Positions 7,685 through 14,719 of a stretch of DNA of 64,000 nt are shown here, piece after piece. The stretch is from Rhizobium sp. P32RR-XVIII (GTDB lineage Bacteria; Pseudomonadota; Alphaproteobacteria; Rhizobiales; Rhizobiaceae), in NCBI RefSeq assembly GCF_012641395.1, contig NZ_JABAIH010000002.1:682001-746000 (forward strand), read 5' to 3'. Numbering within the stretch: position 1 is the first letter of the stretch; the number at the start of each line of letters is the position of its first letter. Made by a program: the position numbers and the translations under genes. The notes beneath the pieces were generated by a model, which saw nothing but the letters and a program-made list of their open reading frames with translations, did not search any database and was not told the DNA's origin.

Positions 7685-9931
7685 TTAGGCGCCGAGCGTT
7701 GCCTTTACCCTTTCCCGCGTATAGGGCAGGTCGTAGATGCGCTTGCCGGTCGCGTGCTTGAGGGCGTTGGCAATGGCTCCCCCCGTCGGTCCCTGGGCTG
7801 CTTCCGCAACGCCAAGATAGGGCTGGCCGGGATTGTCGACGATATGTACCTCGATGCTGTCCGGAACCGCGCTGAAGCGCAGGATCGGATAGGCCGACCA
7901 GTCGGGGCTGGTGATGCGGGTGTTGTTGAAATGCACCGCCTCGTACAGCGTCCAGCTCATCGATTGCAGGATGCCGCCTTCCGTCTGGTTGATGATGGCG
8001 TTCGGGGCAACCGCCTCGCCGCAATCGACCGCCGAGACCACATGCGAGATGCGGATATTGCCGGTCTCGGCATCCACGTCCGCTTCCAGCGCAATGGCGA
8101 GATAGGCGGCATGGTTCTTGTACTTGGCAAAGGCAAAGCCGCGGCCCTTGCCCGCCGGCAACGGATCATTGTTCCAGCCGAACTTCTCAGCCGTTACTTC
8201 CATGACCTTCCGGGCCCGCGGATCCTTCATGTGCCGGAGGCGGAATTCGACGCGGTCGGCGCCGGCGGCTTCCGCCAACTCGTCCATGAAGCTCTCGATC
8301 GAGAAGACGTTGCAGTAGGCGCCGAGGCCGCGAAGCGCGGAAACGCGGACCGGCATGTCTGGAACGAAATGCCAGTTCACGCGCTGGTTCGGGACGTCGT
8401 AAAGCGGGATGGCGTTGCGGTCTCCGTTGCCGAGCGGCGAAATCTGCAGCTTGGCCGGATCCGGCGGAAAGTGCTTGGCCATCAGGCGGCCGGCGAGCAT
8501 CGAGCCGGCGGAACCCGGACGCGTTCCGTGGTTGTTGCTCCACAGATCGTAATGCCAGTTGACGATGTTTCCCTTGTCATCAAGCGTCGCATTGGCGCGG
8601 GTCAGCATGCCGGGACCATAGGGCTCCCACAGATGCTCCTGATCGCGCATCCACTGCACGCGCACCGGACGGCCGGGAAGCGCGGTGGCGATGAGCGCCG
8701 CATCGGCTGCCGCGTCGTCGGCACCGTTATGGCCGTAGCAGCCTGATCCTTCGGTGTGGATGCAGCGCACCTTTTCCGGCGGCATGCCGAGCATTTCGGC
8801 AATCGCCTTGCGGTCCGGGTAGACGCCCTGCGTATGTGTCCAGACCGTCAGTGCCTCGTCCTTGAACACGGCGACGGCGGCGGACGGACCGATTGAGGCG
8901 TGCATCTGGTAGGCGCGCGTGAACTGCGCAGACAGCGTCTTGACGCCTTCGGCCGTTTCCGCGCCGACCGACGTGACGACGCCGACTTCGGTGACGTTGG
9001 CTTCGAGGAATGCCGGAAGCTGGTCCTGGTCCGGAAGTGCGGCTTGTTCCTGCCATTTTGCGATGGCAGTCATGGCGCGCATTGCCTTGACCGCCTGGAA
9101 TTCCTGCTCGGCCACGACGGCGAGGAAATCGCCGTCGCGCACGATGGCGATCACGCCGGGCATCGTCTTGATCTTGGATTCGTCCAGATCGACGAGCTTG
9201 GCCGAATAGCTCGGCGGGCGCACCACGCGGGCATGGACCATGCCTTCGGGCCGCATGTCCTGCACATAGGCTTCGCCGCCGGTCACCTTGCCGGGAATGT
9301 CGACGCGGGCGAAGGGCTTGCCGATGGCACGATAGCTGTCCGGAGACTTGATCTTGGTGGTCGGGTCGGCATCGATATGCAGCATCTGCTCGGAGACGAG
9401 ATCGCCGTAGGCGACGGAGGCGCCGTTGGGAGCGATCACCTTGCCGCCGTCGGCCTTGAGCTCTTCGGCCGGGACGCCGAGCTTGCCGCTCGCCTGGGCG
9501 ATCAGGATCTGGCGGACCTGCGCGGCCGCATAGCGGATGGCCGTGCCGCTGTTCTGGATCGTCTGGCTGCCGGCCGTGTAGCCTTCATTGGGGGTGATCG
9601 CCGTATCGGCGGTTATCAGGTTGATCTGGGCCGGAGCCACTTCAAGCTCTTCGGCCGCGATCTGGCGCAGCGAGGTCTTGGTGCCCTGGCCGAGCTCGGC
9701 CTTGCCGGTATAGACCGTAATCGAGTTGTCGGCATCGATGCGGATCCAGGCATCCAGTGACGGCGTGTCGGCGAGGCTGCCCTGCAGCTTCGGGGCAACC
9801 GGCTTCGGGACATTGGCGACTTCGCCTTCCTGGGCGAAGGTTTCTGTCGGAATTGCAAAGGAGACGACGAGGGCGCCGGAACCGGCAAGGAAACCGCGGC
9901 GGGTGACGTCAAGGAAAGTGGGGGCGTTCAT
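7685..9931 (-). CDS. Molybdenum hydroxylase large subunit, isoquinoline 1-oxidoreductase / aldehyde oxidase beta type
   Basis: A 748-residue xanthine-dehydrogenase-family subunit that holds the molybdopterin-cytosine cofactor and the active site. The N-terminus has a Tat signal (DVTRRGFLAGSGALVVSFAI, twin arginines 11-12), so the folded enzyme is exported to the periplasm. Family features include QGTKTSLRQIAAEELEV, HTEGSGCYGHNGADDAAADA and the likely catalytic glutamate in LGVAEAAQGPTGGAIANAL (about E710). I chose ATG 9931 because GAGGAGAAAG lies just upstream; a TTG five codons earlier overlaps that site. The substrate (aldehyde or N-heterocycle) cannot be told from sequence. Confidence 0.88.
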   Translation of the reverse strand: MNAPTFLDVTRRGFLAGSGALVVSFAIPTETFAQEGEVANVPKPVAPKLQGSLADTPSLDAWIRIDADNSITVYTGKAELGQGTKTSLRQIAAEELEVAPAQINLITADTAITPNEGYTAGSQTIQNSGTAIRYAAAQVRQILIAQASGKLGVPAEELKADGGKVIAPNGASVAYGDLVSEQMLHIDADPTTKIKSPDSYRAIGKPFARVDIPGKVTGGEAYVQDMRPEGMVHARVVRPPSYSAKLVDLDESKIKTMPGVIAIVRDGDFLAVVAEQEFQAVKAMRAMTAIAKWQEQAALPDQDQLPAFLEANVTEVGVVTSVGAETAEGVKTLSAQFTRAYQMHASIGPSAAVAVFKDEALTVWTHTQGVYPDRKAIAEMLGMPPEKVRCIHTEGSGCYGHNGADDAAADAALIATALPGRPVRVQWMRDQEHLWEPYGPGMLTRANATLDDKGNIVNWHYDLWSNNHGTRPGSAGSMLAGRLMAKHFPPDPAKLQISPLGNGDRNAIPLYDVPNQRVNWHFVPDMPVRVSALRGLGAYCNVFSIESFMDELAEAAGADRVEFRLRHMKDPRARKVMEVTAEKFGWNNDPLPAGKGRGFAFAKYKNHAAYLAIALEADVDAETGNIRISHVVSAVDCGEAVAPNAIINQTEGGILQSMSWTLYEAVHFNNTRITSPDWSAYPILRFSAVPDSIEVHIVDNPGQPYLGVAEAAQGPTGGAIANALKHATGKRIYDLPYTRERVKATLGA

Positions 9932-9942
9932 CTTCTTTCTCC

Positions 9943-10431
9943 TCAACCGGCGGAGGCAGGGGCGGCCGAGGCCGACTTCATCAGCTCGCGCGCATGCTGG
10001 ACGGATTTCAGGATGCGCATATGCGTGCCGCAGCGACAGAGATTGGGCTCGAGCGCCGTGCGGATATCGGCATCGGTGGCGTCAGGGGTGGACTCCAGCA
10101 GCGCCTGCGCCCGCATCATCATGCCGGCGATGCAATAGCCGCATTGCGCCGACTGTTCCTCGATGAAGGCCTGCTGCATCGGGCCGGGATTGTCGATTGT
10201 GCCGAGGCCCTCGACCGTCTTGATCTGCCGGCCCTCGAGCAACATGATCGGGGTGAGGCAGGAGAAGATCGCCTCGCCGTCGACCATCACCGTGCAGGCG
10301 CCGCACTGGCCCATGCCGCAGCCGAACTTGGCTGCATTCAGCTTGAGATCGTTGCGCAGCACGTAAAGGAGCGGTGTGGAGGGATCGGCCTCGACCTCGT
10401 GGGCCGCGCCATTAACGTTGAGCTTCATCAT
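9943..10431 (-). CDS. Molybdenum hydroxylase small subunit, two 2Fe-2S clusters
   Basis: A 162-residue electron-transfer subunit of the same enzyme. The plant-type ferredoxin cluster uses C38, C43, C46 (GCGMGQCGAC) and C58; the second, all-helical cluster uses C97 and C100 (QCGYC) with C132 and C134 (LCRCG). It has no signal peptide of its own, so it probably crosses with the Tat-bearing large subunit. Its ATG overlaps the stop of the upstream cytochrome gene by four bases, showing coupled translation. Length is normal for the IorA type. Confidence 0.9.
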   Translation of the reverse strand: MMKLNVNGAAHEVEADPSTPLLYVLRNDLKLNAAKFGCGMGQCGACTVMVDGEAIFSCLTPIMLLEGRQIKTVEGLGTIDNPGPMQQAFIEEQSAQCGYCIAGMMMRAQALLESTPDATDADIRTALEPNLCRCGTHMRILKSVQHARELMKSASAAPASAG

Positions 10432-11807
10432 TGGTCTTGCGCTCCTATATTATCGGGGCCGCGCTCGATGCCGTCGGACGGCCGGACGCTGACCTGGAAC
10501 TTTCCATTTCTGGTATCGGCTGCGCGGCTTGCCACATCCGCCCAGGCCGGCTTGCCGGCGAAATTGTCGCGCAGATAGGCAAGCAGATCGGCCAGTTGCT
10601 GGTCGTTCATCGTTGCGGCAAAGCCGGGCATGATCGCGCTCTGTCGACCGCTTGCTGCCGGCAGGCCGAAGAGCACGGTATTGATCGCATTCTGCGCATC
10701 CGGCGCATTGATCGTGGTGCTCAGATGAAAGTTGATTCCGCCGAAGGGAAGGGGGCGGCTCCCGTCATGACAGGTGGCACAGGCCGCCTCATAGATCGCC
10801 TGGCCGCGGCCGGTCGGCGTATCGGCTGCCGGCGAGGGCGCGCTGACAAGCGCGAGGCTGTCGCTGACCTGTTTGCGGATCTCCTCACCCTTCTGCACCC
10901 GCTCGGGAGAGGGCGTGCCCATCAGCGAAGCGAGGTAGGTCGCGATCGCATGGACATCGGAATCGGGCAGCAGGCCGAGATTGCCCGTTACCTCGCCCAT
11001 CGGGCCATTGGTCACGCCGTGGTCCGGGTGCCAGCCCTGGCGCAGATAGGCATAGAGGCTGTCCTGCGTCCACGCGACCGGGGCCGGCGAACTGGCGTCG
11101 AGCGCGAAGGCCGTCCAGCCCTCGGCCTGGCCGCCGGCCAGATGCGCACCGGCCTTTTCGGCGCCGAGCGCGTTGCGCGGCGTATGGCAGGCGCCGCAAT
11201 GGCCGAGGCCGTTGACGAGATAGGCGCCGCGGTTCCACTCCGCGCTTTCGGAGGCGACGTCCTGATAGGCGCCCTCGTTGAAGAACAGCGTCTTCCAGCC
11301 GGCGAGCACGAGACGGACGTTCAGCGGGAACGGCAGCTCGTTTGCCGGCGGCGTCTGCTTGACCGGCGGTCGGGTCATCAGGAAGGCGTAAAGCGCCTTG
11401 TTGTCCTCATCGGAAACCAGCGTGAAGTGGTCGAAGGGGAAGGCAGGATAGAGATGCTTGCCATCGCGGCTGACGCCCTCGCGCATGGCGCGGTTGAAGG
11501 CTGCCTCCGACCAGGCGCCGATGCCGGTTTCCGGATCGGGCGTAATATTGCTGGAATAGATGGTGCCGAAGGGCGTCGGCAGCGCGAAGCCGCCGGCAAA
11601 GGAGTGGCCTCCCGGCTGTGTATGACAGGCTGTACAGTTGCCGACCGCGGCCAGCATCGCGCCCTTGTGGACCAGCGCCTGATCGAAGGATGCGCGGTCC
11701 GGCGGCGTGATCGGCGCAATCGCGGATTTCCAGGCAATGGCAAAGAAACCCGCGCAGGCGACGATCACAACGCCCAACAGGCCAACTAGGATATGCTTCA
11801 ATTTCAC
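10428..11807 (-). CDS. Triheme cytochrome c subunit of the oxidoreductase
   Basis: A 459-residue membrane-anchored periplasmic cytochrome with three heme-c sites: CTACH (58-62), CGACH (about 205) and CATCH (about 345). An N-terminal hydrophobic helix (HILVGLLGVVIVACAGFFAI) anchors it. It resembles the cytochrome subunits of alcohol/gluconate dehydrogenases and of nicotinate-type hydroxylases. With no FAD subunit in the operon, electrons most likely pass from the 2Fe-2S clusters to these hemes and on to the respiratory chain. First gene of the three-gene minus-strand operon. Confidence 0.9.
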   Translation of the reverse strand: MKLKHILVGLLGVVIVACAGFFAIAWKSAIAPITPPDRASFDQALVHKGAMLAAVGNCTACHTQPGGHSFAGGFALPTPFGTIYSSNITPDPETGIGAWSEAAFNRAMREGVSRDGKHLYPAFPFDHFTLVSDEDNKALYAFLMTRPPVKQTPPANELPFPLNVRLVLAGWKTLFFNEGAYQDVASESAEWNRGAYLVNGLGHCGACHTPRNALGAEKAGAHLAGGQAEGWTAFALDASSPAPVAWTQDSLYAYLRQGWHPDHGVTNGPMGEVTGNLGLLPDSDVHAIATYLASLMGTPSPERVQKGEEIRKQVSDSLALVSAPSPAADTPTGRGQAIYEAACATCHDGSRPLPFGGINFHLSTTINAPDAQNAINTVLFGLPAASGRQSAIMPGFAATMNDQQLADLLAYLRDNFAGKPAWADVASRAADTRNGKFQVSVRPSDGIERGPDNIGAQDQ

Positions 11808-11905
11808 TTAGTTCTCCTCGGCTTTCCCCTGGCGGCAGAAAGCGCAGGCGACAGGGCAAAAGCCCGTATGCTCGACGATAAGATGATGAAAACATTCATA
11901 ATATT

Positions 11906-11922
11906 TATCTTGAAAAAAGATA
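11906..11922. promoter_or_regulatory. Palindrome upstream of the cytochrome operon
   Basis: TATCTT (11906-11911) and AAGATA (11917-11922) form a perfect 6-bp inverted repeat around five bases, in an AT-rich patch about 100 bp upstream of the cytochrome start. It has the look of a MarR/HxlR-type operator. The intergenic region 11808-12167 holds this site and the direct repeat at 12043, but no gene. Confidence 0.35.
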
Positions 11923-12042
11923 TACATCGCGCTTTGTGTCGGTCAATTCACATCGTTTGTGATCGCGCAGCAAAATGAATCTGGGAGCCAGCGTAAAATC
12001 ATCTGGCGTGGCTCTGGCACCGGCGATGGATGACGCTTGCTC

Positions 12043-12109
12043 GCCGGGGGAGAGGTCTTCTTTCTTCGCGTTGACGGATGTACGCGACAGTAAAGGCCGT
12101 CATAAACCT
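12043..12109. repeat. Direct repeat copy 2 with hairpin, 5' side of molybdenum-hydroxylase operon
   Basis: Second copy of the element at 7554-7620, same orientation. Its hairpin arms are TGACGG (12072-12077) and CCGTCA (12097-12102) with the same 19-nt loop as copy 1. The A-T pair here replaces a G-C pair there, so pairing is kept while sequence changes. It lies about 240 bp upstream of the cytochrome gene. Confidence 0.6.
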
Positions 12110-12167
12110 GGCGTAAATGCTAGCTCTATTGCTCCAGCGGTCTCGATCACGGGTCCCTTTCGAGCGC

Positions 12168-12578
12168 CTAACCGCCTGAACGTCTCGGACAGCGATAGCC
12201 AGTAGTCGCATGATCTCGAACGACAGCATCGCATGGCAGAAGCCTATGGGCCTCATCGAGCTCCCTGGCATGATGGGCTCCCCATTCGATGAGGGAATCC
12301 AGGATGGGCTGCAGGCTTTCGCCGAGCGGGGTGAGCAGGTACTCGATCCCCTGAGAATCCCCCGCGCGGGGCTGTCGGCTCACCATTCCATGTTCCTCAA
12401 GTGCTCGCAGTTGCTCGATCAGCACCTTCTGCGTGATGCCCGCAATGCGCGTCTCCAGCTCGCAGGTGCGTTGCGGGCCATCCAGCAGCGCATAAAGGAT
12501 AACCGCCTTCCAGCGCCCTGAGATGACACCCAGCGCGCGCTCGACCGGCAAGCCCGGCAGTCTCTTGATGATGTTCAT
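12168..12578 (-). CDS. HxlR-family transcriptional regulator
   Basis: A 136-residue winged-helix protein of the HxlR/YodB type: GLPVERALGVISGRWKAVIL, then CELETRIAGITQKVLIEQLR as the recognition region and EYLLTPLGESLQPILDSLIE as wing and last helix. Family members often sense redox or electrophile stress. It is divergent from an Old Yellow Enzyme, a common arrangement in which the regulator represses the enzyme. A TTG at 12623 would give 15 more residues but would lie inside the palindrome between the genes, so I prefer ATG 12578. Confidence 0.85.
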   Translation of the reverse strand: MNIIKRLPGLPVERALGVISGRWKAVILYALLDGPQRTCELETRIAGITQKVLIEQLRALEEHGMVSRQPRAGDSQGIEYLLTPLGESLQPILDSLIEWGAHHARELDEAHRLLPCDAVVRDHATTGYRCPRRSGG

Positions 12579-12606
12579 TTGCCACCACTGACCAAAGGGT
12601 GTGTAG

Positions 12607-12624
12607 ATTGGGATAGCTGCCAAT
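12607..12624. promoter_or_regulatory. Operator-like palindrome between HxlR regulator and Old Yellow Enzyme
   Basis: ATTGG (12607-12611) and CCAAT (12620-12624) form an inverted repeat with an 8-bp spacer, placed between the two divergent starts. Likely binding site of the HxlR protein. Confidence 0.45.
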
Positions 12625-12662
12625 AGGTAAGCCTTCGATCAGCAACAACCGAAGGAGTATCT

Positions 12663-13823
12663 ATGGTGGACCTGTTCGAATCTCAATGGCTCGCCAGCAC
12701 CGTTCAGCTGAAGAACCGTATTGTCATGGCCCCCATGACACGCACGCGGACATCCGAGGGCGACGTTCCTAATGAATTGATGGCTATTTACTATGGGCAG
12801 CGGGCCACTGCCGGACTGATCGTCTCCGAGGCAGTCGACGTTCACCCGTCTAGTAACGGTTACGCCATGACACCGGGTATCTACACGGACGCCCAACTGC
12901 AGGGCTGGCGTCTGGTGACAGATGAAGTTCACCGCAAAGGCGGCACGATATTCTCTCAGATATGGCATGTCGGGCGAATGGCCCATCCGTTGGGCATGCC
13001 GGATGGTGAGGCCCCCTGGGGCGTGACCGAGCAGCGGGCCGAAAATTCGGATGTCTTTGCGCACGGCCCGGATGGCAAGCTGGGCTATATGCGCGCAGGT
13101 ACGCCAAGAGCCCTCACGACCGATGAAGTATCGGCTCTGGTCGGAACGTTTGCCCAAGCCTTCGCCAACGCGCGGAAGGCCGGTTTTGATGGCGTCGAAA
13201 TCCATGCAGCCAACGGCTATTTGTTCGAGCAGTTCATGAATTCGGTCCTCAATACGCGCACCGATCGCTACGGAGGCGGTAGCGTCGAAGATCGCACGCG
13301 CTTCCTGATGGAAGTCGTCGACGCGGCGGTGCGTGAATTGGGTCCGGGGCGCGTTGGCGTCCGCCTAGCTCCTTATGGCACGTTCAACGATATCCCGGTG
13401 GACCCGCTCACGGAGGAAACATTGCTATACGTTTCCGAGCAATTGGGTCGCCGCGGTGTCGGATATGTGCATCTGGTCTACGAGCTGATGCCTGCGGGGA
13501 ACATGGAGAGCGCCGAGTTCAAGAAACACCACGTCGACCATGCTGTGCTTACCAAGGTTCGGGCGGCGTTTCCTGGCGCAATCATCTGGGCCGGCGGCTT
13601 CACCAGCCGCGAGAGCGCTCAGGCTGCCCTCGACACCGGGTTAGCGGACCTGATCGCCTTCGGCAGGCCATTCATCGGAAACCCGGACCTTGCTGAGCGT
13701 CTCAAGCACGGCTGGCCCCTGACCGAAGCGGACCGTTCGACCTATTACACCCGACGCGATGAGGTAGGTTTCACGGATTTCCCTGCCTATTCGACCGGTG
13801 GTGCTGCACGCCGCGCAGTCTGA
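12663..13823 (+). CDS. Alkene reductase, Old Yellow Enzyme family (NemA-like)
   Basis: A 386-residue FMN flavoprotein (TIM barrel) that reduces activated C=C bonds, nitroesters or quinones with NAD(P)H. It begins LFESQWLASTVQLKNRIVMA, the usual OYE start, and holds the conserved blocks GVEIHAANGYLFEQFMNSVL, RTDRYGGGSVEDRTRFLMEV and DLIAFGRPFIGNPDLAERL. A strong RBS (GAAGGAG) precedes the ATG. Expression is probably controlled by the divergent HxlR regulator, giving an electrophile-detoxification pair. Confidence 0.92.
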   Translation: MVDLFESQWLASTVQLKNRIVMAPMTRTRTSEGDVPNELMAIYYGQRATAGLIVSEAVDVHPSSNGYAMTPGIYTDAQLQGWRLVTDEVHRKGGTIFSQIWHVGRMAHPLGMPDGEAPWGVTEQRAENSDVFAHGPDGKLGYMRAGTPRALTTDEVSALVGTFAQAFANARKAGFDGVEIHAANGYLFEQFMNSVLNTRTDRYGGGSVEDRTRFLMEVVDAAVRELGPGRVGVRLAPYGTFNDIPVDPLTEETLLYVSEQLGRRGVGYVHLVYELMPAGNMESAEFKKHHVDHAVLTKVRAAFPGAIIWAGGFTSRESAQAALDTGLADLIAFGRPFIGNPDLAERLKHGWPLTEADRSTYYTRRDEVGFTDFPAYSTGGAARRAV

Positions 13824-13873
13824 CCGCGACGGGTCGAGCAGGCGTTCATAGCAAGCCTGCGTTGAAAATAGAA

Positions 13874-13894
13874 AAGGGTCGCAAAGTGACCCTT
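13874..13894 (+). terminator. Possible terminator after the alkene reductase
   Basis: AAGGGTC (13874-13880) pairs with GACCCTT (13888-13894) across a 7-nt loop about 50 bp past the stop. The T run after it is weak (TTCTC). Confidence 0.5.
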
Positions 13895-13940
13895 CTCGAT
13901 AACTTTAGGAAAGGCGGCGGCCAATCTAGCGCAAACGACG

Positions 13941-13994
13941 AGCCCTCATCCTGAGGCGCGCTGGCGAAGCCGGAGCCTCGAAGGACGAGGGCGG
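13941..13994 (+). repeat. Rhizobial palindromic repeat, copy 1
   Basis: Begins AGCCCTCATCCTGAGGCGCG and ends CCTCGAAGGACGAGGGCGG. It is nearly identical to the copy at 14516 (about two differences) and is the reverse-complement type of the copies at 14360 and 14593. The motif (CTCATCCTGAGG...CCTCGAAGGA) is widespread between genes in alphaproteobacteria. Confidence 0.75.
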
Positions 13995-14048
13995 GTTGCT
14001 GCCCGAATACCCGTCATGGTAGTGATCCTAAATCGTTGGGGGCTGGCC

Positions 14049-14423
14049 ATGGAAGTAACCGTCTATATTCTTCGATGCCGCGATGGCTCCTATTATACGG
14101 GGCTGACGAAGCAGAACATCGAAGCGCACGTCTGGGAACACAATGCCGGAATCTACGACGGCTACACTGCCAAACGCCTACCTGTTGAGCTGGTTTTTAC
14201 CGAGACCTACGACCGCATCATCGATGCCATCGCCCGCGAACGGCAGATCAAAGGCTGGTCCCGGCGGAAGAAGGAAGCGCTGATTGCGCTGGATTACGAG
14301 GCGCTGCCGGGCTTGTCGAAGCGGGGGACCGGTTTCGGCGAAGTAAGGAGTGACGGTGGCCAGCCTCTGATCCTTCGAGGCTGCGCCCGTTGGGCTTCGC
14401 ACATCAGGATGAGGCTGGATTAG
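14049..14423 (+). CDS. GIY-YIG nuclease-family protein
   Basis: A 124-residue single-domain GIY-YIG protein. The strand pair TVYILRCRDGSYYTGLT carries the YI...YTG core, and ARERQIKGWSRRKKEALI holds the conserved glutamate region. Where family members usually have an arginine in LxxRVxEHN, this one reads NIEAHVWEHN, so the catalytic arginine may be missing. The last 20 codons (QPLILRGCARWASHIRMRL) are encoded by a palindromic repeat, so the natural C-terminus was extended or replaced. I took ATG 14049; an upstream in-frame ATG at 14016 would add 11 residues. Function unknown. Confidence 0.8.
   Translation: MEVTVYILRCRDGSYYTGLTKQNIEAHVWEHNAGIYDGYTAKRLPVELVFTETYDRIIDAIARERQIKGWSRRKKEALIALDYEALPGLSKRGTGFGEVRSDGGQPLILRGCARWASHIRMRLD
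14360..14418 (-). repeat. Rhizobial palindromic repeat, copy 2 (inverted), inside the GIY-YIG gene end
   Basis: CCAGCCTCTGATCCTTCGAG to ...CATCAGGATGAGGCTGG, 59 bp, an imperfect palindrome by itself. Its orientation is opposite to copy 1, so copies 1 and 2 bracket the GIY-YIG gene as an inverted pair. Confidence 0.75.
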
Positions 14424-14515
14424 GCGCGCGGAGAGCAGAGACGCTGCAAGCGTCGAATTTAGCCAGACGTCATGGCGTCATGCCGCATTTGACTTGCCGG
14501 CAAGGGCGTAGACGA

Positions 14516-14571
14516 CCAGCCCTCATCCTGAGGCGCGCAGGCGAAGCCGAAGCCTCGAAGGACGAGGGCGG
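14516..14571 (+). repeat. Rhizobial palindromic repeat, copy 3
   Basis: Same orientation as copy 1 and nearly identical to it. Lies about 100 bp past the GIY-YIG gene. With copy 4 it forms a second inverted pair enclosing only about 20 bp. Confidence 0.75.
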
Positions 14572-14592
14572 TGATGTGGGCACCGGCGGTGG

Positions 14593-14651
14593 CCAGCCTC
14601 TGATCCTTCGAAGCTGCGCCCTTCGGGCTCCGCGCCTCAGGATGAGGCTGG
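14593..14651 (-). repeat. Rhizobial palindromic repeat, copy 4 (inverted)
   Basis: 59 bp, the same type and orientation as copy 2 with about six differences. It lies just downstream of nrdJ. Copies 3 and 4 together could form a long cruciform. Confidence 0.75.
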
Positions 14652-14682
14652 AGAAAGCGTCGTCCGCAAACAATAAGGGCGC

Positions 14683-14706
14683 CGAAGCGCCCTTATCCCA
14701 TCCATT
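14683..14706 (-). terminator. Stem-loop terminator of nrdJ
   Basis: ATAAGGGCGC and GCGCCCTTAT pair in a perfect 10-bp stem around CGAA, 14 bp past the nrdJ stop. The T run after it is only moderate (TTATTGTTTG on the minus strand). Confidence 0.65.
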
Positions 14707-14719
14707 GTGAATTAGCCAA

